Positions 12,950 through 23,854 of a stretch of DNA of 64,000 bases are shown one piece after another. How positions within the stretch are numbered: position 1 is the first letter of the stretch; every line of letters begins with the position of its first letter. The stretch is taken from positions 2,671,001 to 2,735,000 of the forward strand of contig OY997594.1 of NCBI GenBank assembly GCA_963921825.1, written 5' to 3'. Below the pieces are notes generated by a model, which was given only the letters and a program-made list of their open reading frames with translations, searched no databases and was not told the DNA's origin. The stretch is from Erodium maritimum. Taxonomy: Eukaryota; Streptophyta; Magnoliopsida; Geraniales; Geraniaceae. The position numbers and the translations under genes were made by a program.

Positions 12950-13200
12950 TTATACAAAACCCATCTCACCCACTCTCTCTTTTCTTTTCTCCAAAAGAAG
13001 AGGAGACCAGTGAGCACCAGTTCTAGGGTTTACAAGGATTAGTTTATGTTTCTCTTCATAGGATATGTTTTGTTTCATGAACTGTTGTCATGTGTACACA
13101 ACTCTCTGAGCTCAGGACCATTTGGTGCTGTCTCTTGTTTATTGCATGTCTTATGCTTTATGCTTATTTTTTTTATCCCACATGCCCTCGAGTGAATTTT
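12950..13200 (+). repeat. Duplicated leader-like segment, copy 1
   Basis: About 230 bp from here recur at 13852-14100 with high identity, including 'ctgttgtcatgtgtacacaa' and 'ctctgagctcaggaccattt'. It looks like a promoter/leader: pyrimidine-rich 'ctctcttttcttttctcc', then 'tagggtttacaa'. No open frame of note follows either copy. I do not recognise the source. It could be a duplicated 5' end of a lost gene or a non-coding RNA. Confidence 0.7.
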
Positions 13201-13641
13201 CAATACGATCGTCGGTTGTCTCATTTCCCCTCAAAACATACATATAACTTCATTTATTATCAGAAAATGATATTACAGAAATTTTTATTGATTTTTAGAA
13301 ATATCTAATCTACCTCTCGGAAAACCCTAAACCATACTCCCCAAACCCTAACCCAATTCTCACCACCACCCCCATACCCATGACGCAACCTAGTTCCCCC
13401 ACCTTATCCAAATCTAGATCGAGATTTCTGTTTATCAAATCTACGGGCAAAAATATGTAGGATCAAGTGACGTATTTTTAAAAGGTAAATTGGTCTTTTT
13501 ACCATTTTTTTGAAAGTTAACAAAAATCTCTGTTTTTTATAATAAACGAAAGGTTTGAATACATTTTTAACAATACGTTTGTGTTAAAATATTGTTCAAA
13601 TATATATTATTGGAGTACCCCTATCATATAATAACCCTACT
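13201..13641. other. Intergenic stretch between the duplicated leader copies
   Basis: AT-rich, with telomere-like 'aaaccctaaacc' words near 13320-13350. No gene or mobile element is recognised before the hAT element that begins at 13642. Confidence 0.4.
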
Positions 13642-13851
13642 CAGTGGCGGAGCTACATAGGGCATAGGGGGGGACGTGCCCCCTCAAGAAAAATTGAAAA
13701 ATTCATACATGTTTCTCGATTTTTTTTAAAAAAAATACCCTTTAATTTTTTCTAATTTGGTGGTTGTGTTCCTTCAATTTTTTTTTACAGTCATGTATTA
13801 TCACTGAAAAATTTCGGCATCCTCTAATTGTAAAAGCTAGCTCCGACACTA
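13642..13851. mobile_element. Non-autonomous hAT element (210 bp) with exact 8-bp target duplication
   Basis: Terminal inverted repeats CAGTGGCGGAGCTA and TAGCTCCGACACTA are flanked by ACCCTACT on both sides (13634-13641, 13852-13859). An 8-bp duplication and a CAGTGGCGGAGC end fit hAT elements. The element sits at the left edge of leader-like copy 2, so it inserted after that duplication. Confidence 0.85.
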
Positions 13852-14100
13852 ACCCTACTTACCCACTTTGTCTTTTTTTTTTTTGCAAAAGAAGAGGAGA
13901 TCATTAAGCACAGAACAATACTAGGGTTTACAATGATTTATTTATGTTTCTTTTCATAGTATATGTTTTGTTTCATAAACTGTTGTCATGTGTACACAAC
14001 CCTCTGAGCTCAGGACCATTTGGTGCTGTCTCTTATTTATCATTTTATGTCTTATTCTCATGCTTATTTTTCTTATCCCATGCTTACCATGAACTCATTG
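13852..14100 (+). repeat. Duplicated leader-like segment, copy 2
   Basis: Second copy of 12950-13200, about 900 bp downstream in the same orientation. Substitutions are scattered and the conserved core 'tgttgtcatgtgtacacaac' and 'ctctgagctcaggaccattt' is intact. The hAT element at 13642-13851 lies at its left edge. Confidence 0.7.
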
Positions 14101-14794
14101 CTTGTGATTAGTTTAATCCACTTGTTTATTTTCTGGCCGTTAGTGTGTGAGAAGAAGCATGTTGATTTTAAATTATATATAGTTTCATTGATTTGTGTCT
14201 CTTTGTTCTATTTTAGTTACAATGTTAGGTGTTGGGAAGACATAGACACATACTTCTCACCACCCAACAACTTCACATTTATTATAAGATGTTAATTAGA
14301 AAATGTAATGCAGATTGGATCTAGTTAAGAATCTTAACCATTTAGATTTATGTGTGAGCAAGAGAGACAAGGAGAAGAAAATTAGGGTTTTAAAATGTTG
14401 GTTGAGGTGGATATTCAATCCTTATGATCCCATAGTGTCTCCTCTAAACAATGTTAGGGACTTCAAAAAATAATGTATCTAACAAAATTGTTAAAACCCG
14501 GCTCTAGTATCAAAATCGATTCAAAATCCACTTCAAATGTTGGAATTTCGAAGTGATGAAGATTTAAATTTGCTTATTAGTTAATGTTGACATTTGTATC
14601 TTTAAAACGCCTGATGCTAGAAGTGGCTCGTACGTCAATTCTCTACACTGGATGAATAGTTTTTTGTATGGATATTAATTATAGAATATATTTATGTAAT
14701 TATTAAAGATTATAAAAAAAAATATCTCAGAATTTTTCTCGAATTATCCATTATATGAATGTTGAAACAATCGTTTGTGTTTTCCCTTTCTATC
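14101..14794. other. Intergenic stretch, no recognised feature
   Basis: AT-rich, no supported gene. A plus frame at 14020-14295 is hydrophobic but without family resemblance, and it overlaps the leader-like repeat. Confidence 0.4.
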
Positions 14795-15640
14795 AATAAT
14801 TCATTTATTATTAACATCAAAGAATGAAAGTATAGATAAAGGTAGTTCTCTCGATAACCGATTACAAACTAGAATATCGAAAAAATTCTTAGCCTCAAAC
14901 CAAAACATACAAGCAACCCAACCAAGAACAACCCAACAAGAGGCTTATGAACGAACCAAACTAAAGTCAAACCAAACAACATAACAAAGACAATTAACAA
15001 CAAACAAACAAACAAAGAAAACAAAAAAACTCCTCAAAAACCAATCGCGACGATGACACACCTCAACCACTCGAACTTCAGCCACATGAACACGCCGAGA
15101 GATCTCATAAATGAACCGAAACTCCATACTTAAACATTAAACACTACTCAACTCTCATAAGGAGAACCCGATCCAGGCCAATACCAAAGGAAAGTCGGAA
15201 CTAACAAACCCTAGCCCTAACACCTAGTATAAAGACGTGGATAAAAGAACTAAAACCAAACTGAAACACTCCAAACACCGATTCAAAAAAGAAAGACCAC
15301 AATAATTCCGTCTCAACTATATAATGATAAGACAAGAAACCGAACCCACACAAACAAACAGGATAATGATAAACAATTCTAAGGACAATGATATATTACC
15401 ATACAAAAACATAATTAGTATGTCAAGTCATAGTCCAAAACAAGATTTACACTTTGACTAAGTAAAGCTCGTGTCCTAACGAAGTTGACTTTCCGGACAA
15501 TAGAACCAAAAATCAAACTCGATACATTACTGAAAAGTCTCGGAAGCTTCGTCATCGTGCCGACAGAGGCGTCGAGGTTAGGTTTAGAAGACACAACAAC
15601 ATTGGTAGTTAACATTATGGTACAGACAAGATTAATAACA
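14795..15640 (-). mobile_element. Possible LINE 3' remnant
   Basis: The CAA/AAC-rich plus strand (long runs of 'caaaccaaac'-type words) and the T/A-rich border near 14795-14825 resemble LINE 3' ends seen elsewhere in the window on minus. No reverse-transcriptase motif or target duplication was found, so this is tentative. Confidence 0.3.
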
Positions 15641-15664
15641 TATAGATATGCATGGCCCTCGTGG

Positions 15665-15794
15665 CACGTGAAAAGGTTCGAGTCAAAGGTATGTGCACAC
15701 GTGCGTGCTCATGCATGCACGTGCGAAGTGACTGCACGTGCACGGTATCATTTGTGGTCCTTCTGATCTCACTCTCGGTTTAACATTTCACGTG
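15665..15794. promoter_or_regulatory. Cluster of five G-boxes (CACGTG)
   Basis: CACGTG occurs at 15665-15670, 15698-15703, 15718-15723, 15735-15740 and 15789-15794, with an RY-like CATGCATG between the second and third (15710-15717). G-boxes bind bZIP and bHLH factors (ABRE/light response). No supported gene starts immediately downstream on either strand, so the target is unknown. Confidence 0.6.
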
Positions 15795-16056
15795 ACTACT
15801 CGGCTCCACTTATTAACACCCTTTTCCACATTCAACCTAACAATTTGTGTAGGTAACTAGGAGTATGTTTTCTTGATCCCTATCCATACCGACAGTGAGA
15901 GTGGATTTCACATGGACGAATCAGACGTAGGGTCGATTTACAATGAAGTTAAATCTGGTGGGTCGATTCGAAACAAAATCATCAAATATTACGAAGAGAG
16001 AGGCCGAGGAGAGGAGGAAAAAAGTGTATTCTTGATTTTGGAGGATCAAAGATTTC

Positions 16057-16807
16057 GTCGTTCCTCACTTTCCACGCCGGCTCGCACCGCTTCCCTTCAG
16101 GCGCCCTTGGTCCTCTTCCTCGTTCCTCCCTCCGCTTGTTGTGGTGGAGGACGAGGGCTCGTCGCTTCCTCAGGGTGTTGGCCCCGTCGAGCTTCTCTGA
16201 CCGGTTTTTGCTGGCCTCCTCTGACCTTTGGGTGTGTTTTGATGGTAGTGGTTGATGGTTCCTCGCGTCTGTCGTCAGGAACTTAATCTTCCGGCGTGGT
16301 TAGGGCCCTGTCTTCGCCTCCGCCTCGGGCCTCTGCTCCTCCGCCTCTTCGTCATGTCGCTGCTGCTCGCCGGAATCACCTCTTCTCAGGTTCTCCTCTT
16401 GCCTGTCTTCTCTGGGTGCTGGCCCCCGACTCCTCCTGCCGTCTGGCCTCCTCTGATCATGCTGGTTTCGTGGTTCCGGTCGTCGCTGCTCCGATGGTGC
16501 CGATGGCGGTTCTGGCGCATGCGTGGCGTGCGGCTCGATGTCTCTCGGTGTGTGTTCCGCGGCCCGCGCGCGGTCCCCGAGTCGCACGCGCTTGCTTCAG
16601 TCCCGAGGCGTCTCGATCTCTCGCGAAGGCCCCTCCTCTCACCTTTGGCTTGGGCTGGTCCATCCCTCGTGCTTTTGGGTCGGCCCTTGCCCATTGGGCC
16701 TGTTTTTTATTTTCTGTTGTATCTAGTTGTGTGCTGTCTCTTTCCCTTCTTCTACTTGTACTTCTTGTCGAGTGGAATAAAATCTGTTTTTTTGCTGATC
16801 AAAATAA
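16057..16807 (+). mobile_element. LINE-derived non-autonomous copy
   Basis: A GC-rich body (CCTC/GCCG words) runs into 'tcgagtggaataaaatctg' and ends 'tttgctgatcaaaataaa', a common LINE tail in this window. AAAGATTTC occurs at both edges (16048-16056 and near 16808), a possible 9-bp target duplication. The long open frames here are GC-driven and show no conserved domain. Confidence 0.5.
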
Positions 16808-16816
16808 AAAGATTTC

Positions 16817-17371
16817 ATTGACCTAAGAAAAGAAAATCGCAAAAATAATAGGGAAACCCATTTTTTTCGCAGAATCGGCATGAGGGTTGGCTCCACTTAC
16901 ATTTTTTTAGTTTGATGATTAGAGTTAAACTGAAGATAAAATACATGAAATTTACTCTGGTTTTATAAGAAAAAAAAGTTTTTTTTGAATCTCAATCTAT
17001 GTCTTCTATATGATATTATTTATAATTGGGAAAATTTCAATGTAATACTCTACCAAATATTTATTTTTAAAATGATACTCTAAGTTTAAATTTTTGTAAT
17101 TTAATACTCTGATAAAATATTCCCAAACAATTTGGTATTCTAAATTTTAATTAATTCATTCACAAACACATCTTTGATTTTTTTTTTAAATAAATATTTG
17201 ACAAGTTACTATATTGAAATTTTCTCTTCATAGTTTAATGATCAAAGTTCGAATGATAAGGACAATGTTGCCTTTATCGGTCAAAAAATATCTATAATTT
17301 ACGTCTTCATTAGTTTTCTTTTCCTTTTCTGAATGTGTGAGGAAGAACATGGGATGAATGAAGCTATATTG
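16817..17371. other. AT-rich stretch with a MITE-like fragment
   Basis: Around 17035-17170 the words 'aatactct' and 'gatactctaa' recur in the style of the 35360-35781 MITE, but no complete ends are visible. No gene is seen. Confidence 0.35.
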
Positions 17372-17384
17372 TTTTTACTTATTA

Positions 17385-18460
17385 TTTTTTTTTTTGAAAC
17401 GGGTAACCGGAGATTTCATTAATGTCAAAAGCCAATCAAACAGGATGAGGCGTGACCGCCTCGGGTTCCAGATATTTGTCCGGGCCGACCGTAGCAAGCC
17501 CGGCGTTCATGGACCCATAATATTAACCCACTTGAACTCGTGGGCAACAACTCAATACAACTCCCTACCATCGTTCCAACATACGTTACAAGGAAATAAT
17601 AAACCAAAGTCCTAAACTTATTCGACCTAACACAGTCCCAAACGGTTAATCGACCTAGCACAGTGAATAACCAATAACTTATTCATCCTAAAACAGGAAG
17701 AGAAATTAGCACACGATCGAAAGAGCAGACTACCAAAACTGTGATGCCAGGTCTTCTAGGCCCCGTGCTATTGGAGCGATCTGGTATCGTCAATTCTTCA
17801 TCTTGATTCTCCCTGCTCTTTCGAAATAGTGCAGAAGGCGAGAACATCGATTCAATCCGCAGCGGTTTGTTCGAGATTAAGGGTCCCGGCTTCGGGTGTC
17901 GTGGAGGCAGACCCCGTCTTATCGTCCTTCCTCCTGGATCCCAGATCCGTCGGGGGAACGGACCCATGCCGGCGATAGGTGGCACGACGCATGGAGCCCG
18001 TAACCCGGAGAGTGGCAGGAGGGCCACGGTGGCTGCGAAACGTCCGGGAATCAGGACGCGGGGTGAAAGAGCGGTTGGTGGGCGGCAATGGACGGCGATG
18101 ACGGCATCGGCGAACCCTAAGTCGGGTAGACAGGATCTCACCTGGAGGTAGTGGAGAACCTTGAAGTCGGGGCTTCGATGGTGGAGGCATGGAACTGCCA
18201 TGGAGGAGGGTGGGGAGAGGCTGCGCGCAGAGAGAACTAGCACGAAGGAGAAGGAGCTTCAAACGATGAAGGAGGGACGGTGGCTGGCGGTGGAGGCGGC
18301 GGCGGCGATGGTTGTAAACCCTAGAAATTGTGAGTCGGTACCTCAGAAGAGGTGTGTGGAGAGCTTTAAGGTAAAGGCTTCAATGGTAGAGAAGAAGGGG
18401 GGAAGGGGGAGGAGGCTGCGCAGAGCAGCCCCTAAGGCCTGAGTTTTTTAGACGAAAGAT
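17385..18460 (-). mobile_element. Non-autonomous LINE-like retroelement with exact 13-bp target duplication
   Basis: TTTTTACTTATTA flanks the element at 17372-17384 and 18461-18473. On minus it is GC-rich at the 5' end and finishes 'CCCGTTTCAAAAAAAA'. It shares long segments with 8165-9058, so these two define a family. It carries no reverse transcriptase. Minus-strand open frames (for example 17683-18243) are GC-driven and lack known domains. Confidence 0.85.
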
Positions 18461-18589
18461 TTTTTACTTATTACTTTATAAGGGTAAAATCATTAATTTA
18501 AAATAAATTTGCTCGGAATGCTAAAAAAGCAAGTATACAATAGTTTATTTTGCAGATATTAAAAAGAGGAAAAACTTATAAAATGATAA

Positions 18590-19455
18590 TACTTGTGTTA
18601 TGATTTATTATCCTTCCATTACTTTGGGGGATTGATCAATTAAAGTCGGTTTCTCTCTATGCAGTATGTCACCCCTCTTTAGTTATATTAGGGCTTCTCG
18701 TGCGCTTCTTGTGCATGTGGTTGATCTTTCTCATGATTGTCGTCAAATCTCCCGGCCTCAGTCTAGTCGCTCTACTCCGTCTCAATGGTGTTGATCTCAT
18801 CTACCTTCGCTCCTGACAACAACCCTTCTCTTAATGATTGTCTCCCCTGCTCCGCCCTTGTCTCACGCATCGCTATCGTCAAATAACCCACCGCCACCTC
18901 GGATCCCCTCTTCTGAGCCTCCCTCGTCGCCTATGCAACATCCATTGAAGCCTCTATTGGTGTATCCACCGAGGCCTTTTTTTTCGATCTTTATCCCGGT
19001 ATTAGATCAAGATGATTGATTGGTTTGGTTTTACTTTACCTGTTTTGTTCTTTTTGGAAAGATTAATGATAAGTGAGCAAAGATTTAAGGCTTCTGTTCG
19101 AGGATTCATGAATTTTTACCGAGAGTGATCCCTGAATCACATCTATCATCGCCGCCCTTCTCCCATTTATACTGACGAATTCAGGTTCGGTCGCACTCCA
19201 CAGAATATGCAACATTTAGCCAACACTTTGAACTGTATTCGTCGGTTTCATCTTGATTTATTTTCAGTTTACCTGTATGGTTTTTCCAACACCATTTATA
19301 ACGGTTCAATTATTTTAGAGTTTTTTGTAGTGAGACTTTATGGAGCTCTATACAGTATAGTAACTGTCTAGTGGTCTTGATGCATTAAAAGTTATTATCC
19401 TTATTAAAGCTTAATGAAATCACACACCTTTCAATAATAATAATAATAATAAAAA
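18590..19455 (+). mobile_element. LINE-derived repeat, plus copy with (AAT)n tail
   Basis: A GC-moderate 5' part and a conserved 3' block near 19090-19330 end in an (AAT)6 microsatellite tail at 19433-19451. The 3' block aligns by eye with the minus-strand segments near 20040-20240 and 21000-21160. A possible coding relic reads 'SLNHIYH'. Confidence 0.5.
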
Positions 19456-19929
19456 CCTATAATTACTTTGGATGTATACTTTTTTTGGACCATGTTGCCC
19501 CTGTTAAATGGATAAATGATTCCACTACCACTCCACGACTAATTATACAAAAACATGCAAATTATGATAAGTAAATCAGTCGTGCAAATTTGTTGCTTCC
19601 ACAAAAAAACGTCATTTTCTCAAACTTTTACATAAATCACGCGTATCTTCATAAGTTTATCTTCCACTACGTACACAAGTAGCTATAGCAAGGTATAAAT
19701 TTTACACTAAAAAGGTATGATTTGCTAAATGAAATGATGTTGGTGTGATGTTTTGTGGAAGAGAATGAGAATTAGATGTCTTATCCAACACTCTCAAACA
19801 TTTTTTGAAACGCTCTCAAACATTATTACATATATAATATATAATATAATTATAGTTTTATATTCTAATCCGTGTTATATGGACAACTTAATTTCATTAA
19901 GAAGACGGATAAGAGTTATTCCATAATTA
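19456..19929. other. AT-rich stretch, no recognised feature
   Basis: No gene, repeat end or tandem structure was recognised. Confidence 0.4.
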
Positions 19930-20760
19930 TGGAATCAACTTTTGTAATGAAGGGGGCTCCAATGATTTTTTTCGCTACAATTAAAATATAAAATAAAAAT
20001 ATTAATTTTGTATAAAAACATAATATTTAATATTTGCTCAAGATGTTTTTTGCAGATATTTATAATTGTTGAGAACTGCTCAAGATGGTGCATGTACGCT
20101 ACTTGATCATGTGGGGGATTCTTTTTGTCGCGAGGAGAACAATCGAACTTGATCTCAATGCTAGCAACGGGATAATATATGTGATTTAGAGATTCCTCAT
20201 GATAAAAGTCTCTGAATTCTTGGGTAAAAGCTCTGAATCGCCGTTTCTTAAACATTAACATTGCAAAAAAGAACAAAACAGATAAAATAAGCCAGAACCA
20301 ATCGATCAGAGATCGGGGAGGAGGTATCGGTGGAGGTCAAAGAGATGGATACACCGATGAAGGCTTAAGAGGCAAAGGGTGTTGCTCAAGGGAGGTGATC
20401 CCAAACGGGGAGGTTGACTGGTGTCGAAAAGAAACATGCGGCAACCTTCGGGGTAGCAGGGAGACCAGAACAGAAACCAAAGACACGTCGTTGGTGGCGA
20501 GGGGGAGCCAATGACGCGGTGGTTAGAGGTTGCGCGAACGAAACCTTAGCAGACATGAAGAGAGCTTTTCCATCGATGACAGGTTGCACGACAACGACTA
20601 CACTATCGAATTGTGACGCAGTCGTTAGTGTACGAGATCCGACTAGACCTTTCAGAACAAGAGCAATGGATGCTCGAACTCTTGATGACGCCTTAGAATA
20701 CAGTATCAGCATCATGGTGGATGGTTAGGGTTGAGAGTTCTCAAACCCTAAAAGAATGTT
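19930..20760 (-). mobile_element. LINE-derived repeat, minus copy 1
   Basis: On minus, a GC-rich 5' part (20290-20740) leads to a block translating as EFRDFYHEESLNHIYYP, shared with the copies at 18590-19455 and 20935-21880. It ends in AT-rich sequence near 19930. The neighbouring copy at 20935-21880 has the same order and orientation. No reverse-transcriptase motif was found. Confidence 0.5.
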
Positions 20761-20934
20761 TTTTTTAATTATTATTGTCTTGTCACAAAATATCTTTTTT
20801 TTAAATGAAAGGTACAATTTTATTAAAATATTAAATCAACTACAAACGAGCGCGCTAAGACTATCATTCCCTGACCACTAAAGAAGAATAGAAACATAAC
20901 ATAACTATTCACAGTTCTTTTAACAATGTAACTG

Positions 20935-21880
20935 TTATAAACGGTATTGAAACGCCACATACGCATGAAAGAAGAGTGGGGTGGGGGGGGGGGGGGGGGG
21001 GTGGAAAACGAAACTGGAAGTCTTGCTCAATGTAGTGCTAAACGTTGCATCTACGGGGCGAAACGGCCGAACTTGAACTACATCAGTTGTATTAGGATGA
21101 TATACGTGATTCAAGGTTCCCTCCCAGGAAAAGTCTCTAAATCTCAGCTCACTAGTCATTGACCCTACAAAGACAAAATCAGATAAATTTAAAAAGACCC
21201 ACTCGATTGGCCTGATCCAAAATCGAGACAGGGGTCGAAGAGGATGCCACAGTGGAGGCCAAGGAGCTGGACGCGCTAGTAACAACTTCAGAGATGGCGG
21301 GGGTTGCTGAGGAGAGACGAGCCGAAACAGTCTGCTCTCGTGCAAACTCAATCTACAGTAGGTACAAAATACGGGGTGTGTCGATTTTGTACGCTTTTCG
21401 CATGCATCGGTGGAGGCCAAGGAGGTGGGGACATCGATGGCGGATGTAGAGGTAGCGGGGGCTGCTCGGAGATGTGGATCGATTGTGGGATCAACGATGA
21501 GGAGGAGCTAGACGATGACAATGGGTCTTTCGACGATGACGAGTCATGATGCAAAGGCGGAGTAGGGGAGGCAACCACTTGGAGAAGGGTTGTTGTCGGG
21601 GGAGGAGTTAGGTGAGAACAACGCCATTGAGACGGAGGAAAACGATCGGATCGGGGTCAGGAGAAACACTGACGACCCGAAAAAACGTCAACCACCTGGA
21701 CTGGAGGCGCAGGAGAAACTCTAACAAAACTAGAGAGGAGCGACATCGCTGATGTATGAGATTCGACTAGAACTTTCAGGACAAGTACAATGGTTGTTCA
21801 AACTCCTGAAGGCGTTGTAAACCACGATAACGGTATCATGGAGAAACGCTAGGTTTTTTAGCATTAGAAAGTCTAAAATT
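20935..21880 (-). mobile_element. LINE-derived repeat, minus copy 2
   Basis: It has the same block as copy 1 (RFRDFSWEGTLNHVYHP in one minus frame near 21080-21150) and the same GC-rich upstream region ('gtggaggccaag' words). A 19-base G homopolymer interrupts its 3' side at 20983-21001. The minus open frame 20935-21420 runs through it but ends in a proline run encoded by that homopolymer. Confidence 0.5.
20983..21001. repeat. G19 homopolymer
   Basis: Nineteen consecutive G on plus (C on minus), preceded by GTGGGGT. It may form quadruplex structure and is prone to length error in sequencing. Confidence 0.9.
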
Positions 21881-22488
21881 ATCACTAAGTATCTTAATCT
21901 AGTACCATATTAAAGAACCTAATTAATTAAAAACTGAACCTGATAATCAAATGTTCCTTATAACTTTATATTCTCATGAATTATTTTATTTTCTTCCCCT
22001 CAACTTCATTACAATGTACAAGCATTATCGTCGTGATCTATGTGATCGTATGAATCATCGTCACTATCGATTGGCTTTGCGTAGATCATCAGCATCAATT
22101 TTCAAAATTTAATGGACTCTAACTTGGTTGCCATCAATTTACTGTCCTAATAAAGAAACACTAAATCAATGTGACAACACGTACGTTCTATTGATGTGAA
22201 ACTTGTGTGATTTATGACGTCTGCTAGCTATTAGATTGAGATATTTATGTAATTTTACCAATTAAATGTTTATGACAACACTTTAGATAACAATTGTCGT
22301 ATCGGTCGATTAATCGATCATAGATTTTATTTTTAGTGGTGAATCAAACTTATTGATGTCTAGGGATCACACACCGGCACTTACATGGCTATCGAAACTA
22401 ATACAGAATTCCATCGATGTGTATGTAAGTTGGTTTTCGGTTTAAACCAATTCGTAGGTATACGTTGATGATGTTTTATGAACCGTCA
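21881..22488. other. Intergenic stretch, no recognised feature
   Basis: AT-rich, no supported gene or repeat border. It ends at the TRIM target site. Confidence 0.45.
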
Positions 22489-22493
22489 GAATA

Positions 22494-22841
22494 TGTTGAA
22501 GTATGAGTCTCACATAAAAAATGTATGAACGAATTGAACACTTGATAAATATATTAGTGTTTCCACCTATCAGTTCGAACTTTTGAGTTGAATTGAACTT
22601 TAACATGGTGTTAGAGTTGATTCAGCCCATGACCCGTTTGTCACCTCCACCTTGTAGTATCTGGTCCATATGCAGATATCCAATCCTGCTATGGCCCACG
22701 TGTAGATTTTCAGTCGTACACGTGAGGAGTGTTGAAATATAAGTCTCACATAAAAAGTGTATGGACAAATTGAACACTGGATAATTATATTAGTTTCTTC
22801 ACCCATCAGTTCGAGCTTTTGGGTTGGATTGGAGTTTAACA
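22494..22841 (+). mobile_element. TRIM (miniature LTR retrotransposon), complete
   Basis: Two 112-bp LTRs (22494-22605 and 22730-22841) both begin TGTTGAA and end TTTAACA. The 124-bp interior opens with TGGTGTTAGAG, close to the usual primer-binding site for initiator tRNA-Met (TGGTATCAGAGC), and closes with a purine stretch (GTGAGGAG) before LTR 2. Flanks are GAATA (22489-22493) and GAATG (22842-22846), a 5-bp target duplication with one change. There is no coding capacity, as expected for a TRIM, so it must borrow proteins from other elements. By eye the LTRs differ at roughly 15 positions, so the insertion is not recent. Confidence 0.9.
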
Positions 22842-22846
22842 GAATG

Positions 22847-23854
22847 GCACCACACTTCACTTACTCCTTTATGATGAAGTTGTGTTGGCCCCCGTCGCCA
22901 GATGAGGGCTAGCAGTTGTTTACGCGTTGAGACTTCATTTGTAGCAGAATCTCGAACTATCGCACGTGATTGATCTGGATCTCGATACCTTCCGCTCAAG
23001 GGACGACGTCATGGCCACGATTGTCGTCCTTTGTAATTCGGCGGTGCCAAGATACTGAAATCCTGGGGTTTGACCGGACTTTTTTGTTGACCGGTTAACC
23101 GGCCGAACCGGTTACCAACAAAAAATAGCCGGTTCTTCGATTTTTTCACCATTATTGCTGTCAGAACCACCGGTTATGGGTTCTCCGGTCTCTGTTATGT
23201 CTAGGACCAGTCGATTACGACGGTTTAAGTGATTATTTAACACCTCTAGCTGTTGATTCTCACATTTCTACGCTATCGTCCCATCTCCATCGTCGATGGT
23301 CGGATTCTAACTATCGATTAATTTTTCCCACCCCTTAACACAAGACATTACACATGTCAAAAACAAATCAATGTTAAGACTGATATCTATTAAAAAAAAC
23401 AATAAACAAAGATTCTAATCCAAGTTGGTGGTGTTTTAGAAAGACATGGATAATGTAGTCGACAGATGGAGCAAAGTGGTAAGTGTGGAAGAGATGTGTT
23501 GGGTCAGAACTGGGAAATCCTTAAAACCCTAAATTGAAAAGGTAGGGGACCATGAAGAAGAAGAGGAACAAGAAGACATAACCTGAACCCTATCATCATC
23601 ATCATGGATATGGTTGTTTTTGATAGTGTTAAGGGTATGGAGTAGGTTCCGACATTAATGCTCTTGTCTCTCCCAAAATCGTGTTAAGACATTTGTTCAT
23701 TAAAATCGTATCCACGTGTAGCATATTTATTTTGATAAAAATGTTGGGTAATTATTAATTATGAGATGCAACGTTGGGTCGTGCATTTAAGACGGGAATT
23801 TGCTTGTTATTTGGGAGATGTATTTGGTATGGGTAGCAGTATGTCCACTTACAA
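22847..23854. other. Intergenic stretch with a palindrome-rich segment
   Basis: At about 23085-23200 there are short palindromic words ('accggttaaccggccgaacc') resembling the repeat at 5205-5755. Otherwise no gene or element border was recognised. Confidence 0.35.

Noticed and set aside
16252-16821. 189-aa and overlapping 176-aa open frames as a gene
   Set aside because: Several long frames on both strands arise from GC-rich LINE-derived sequence; composition is Leu/Pro/Arg-biased and no domain is visible.
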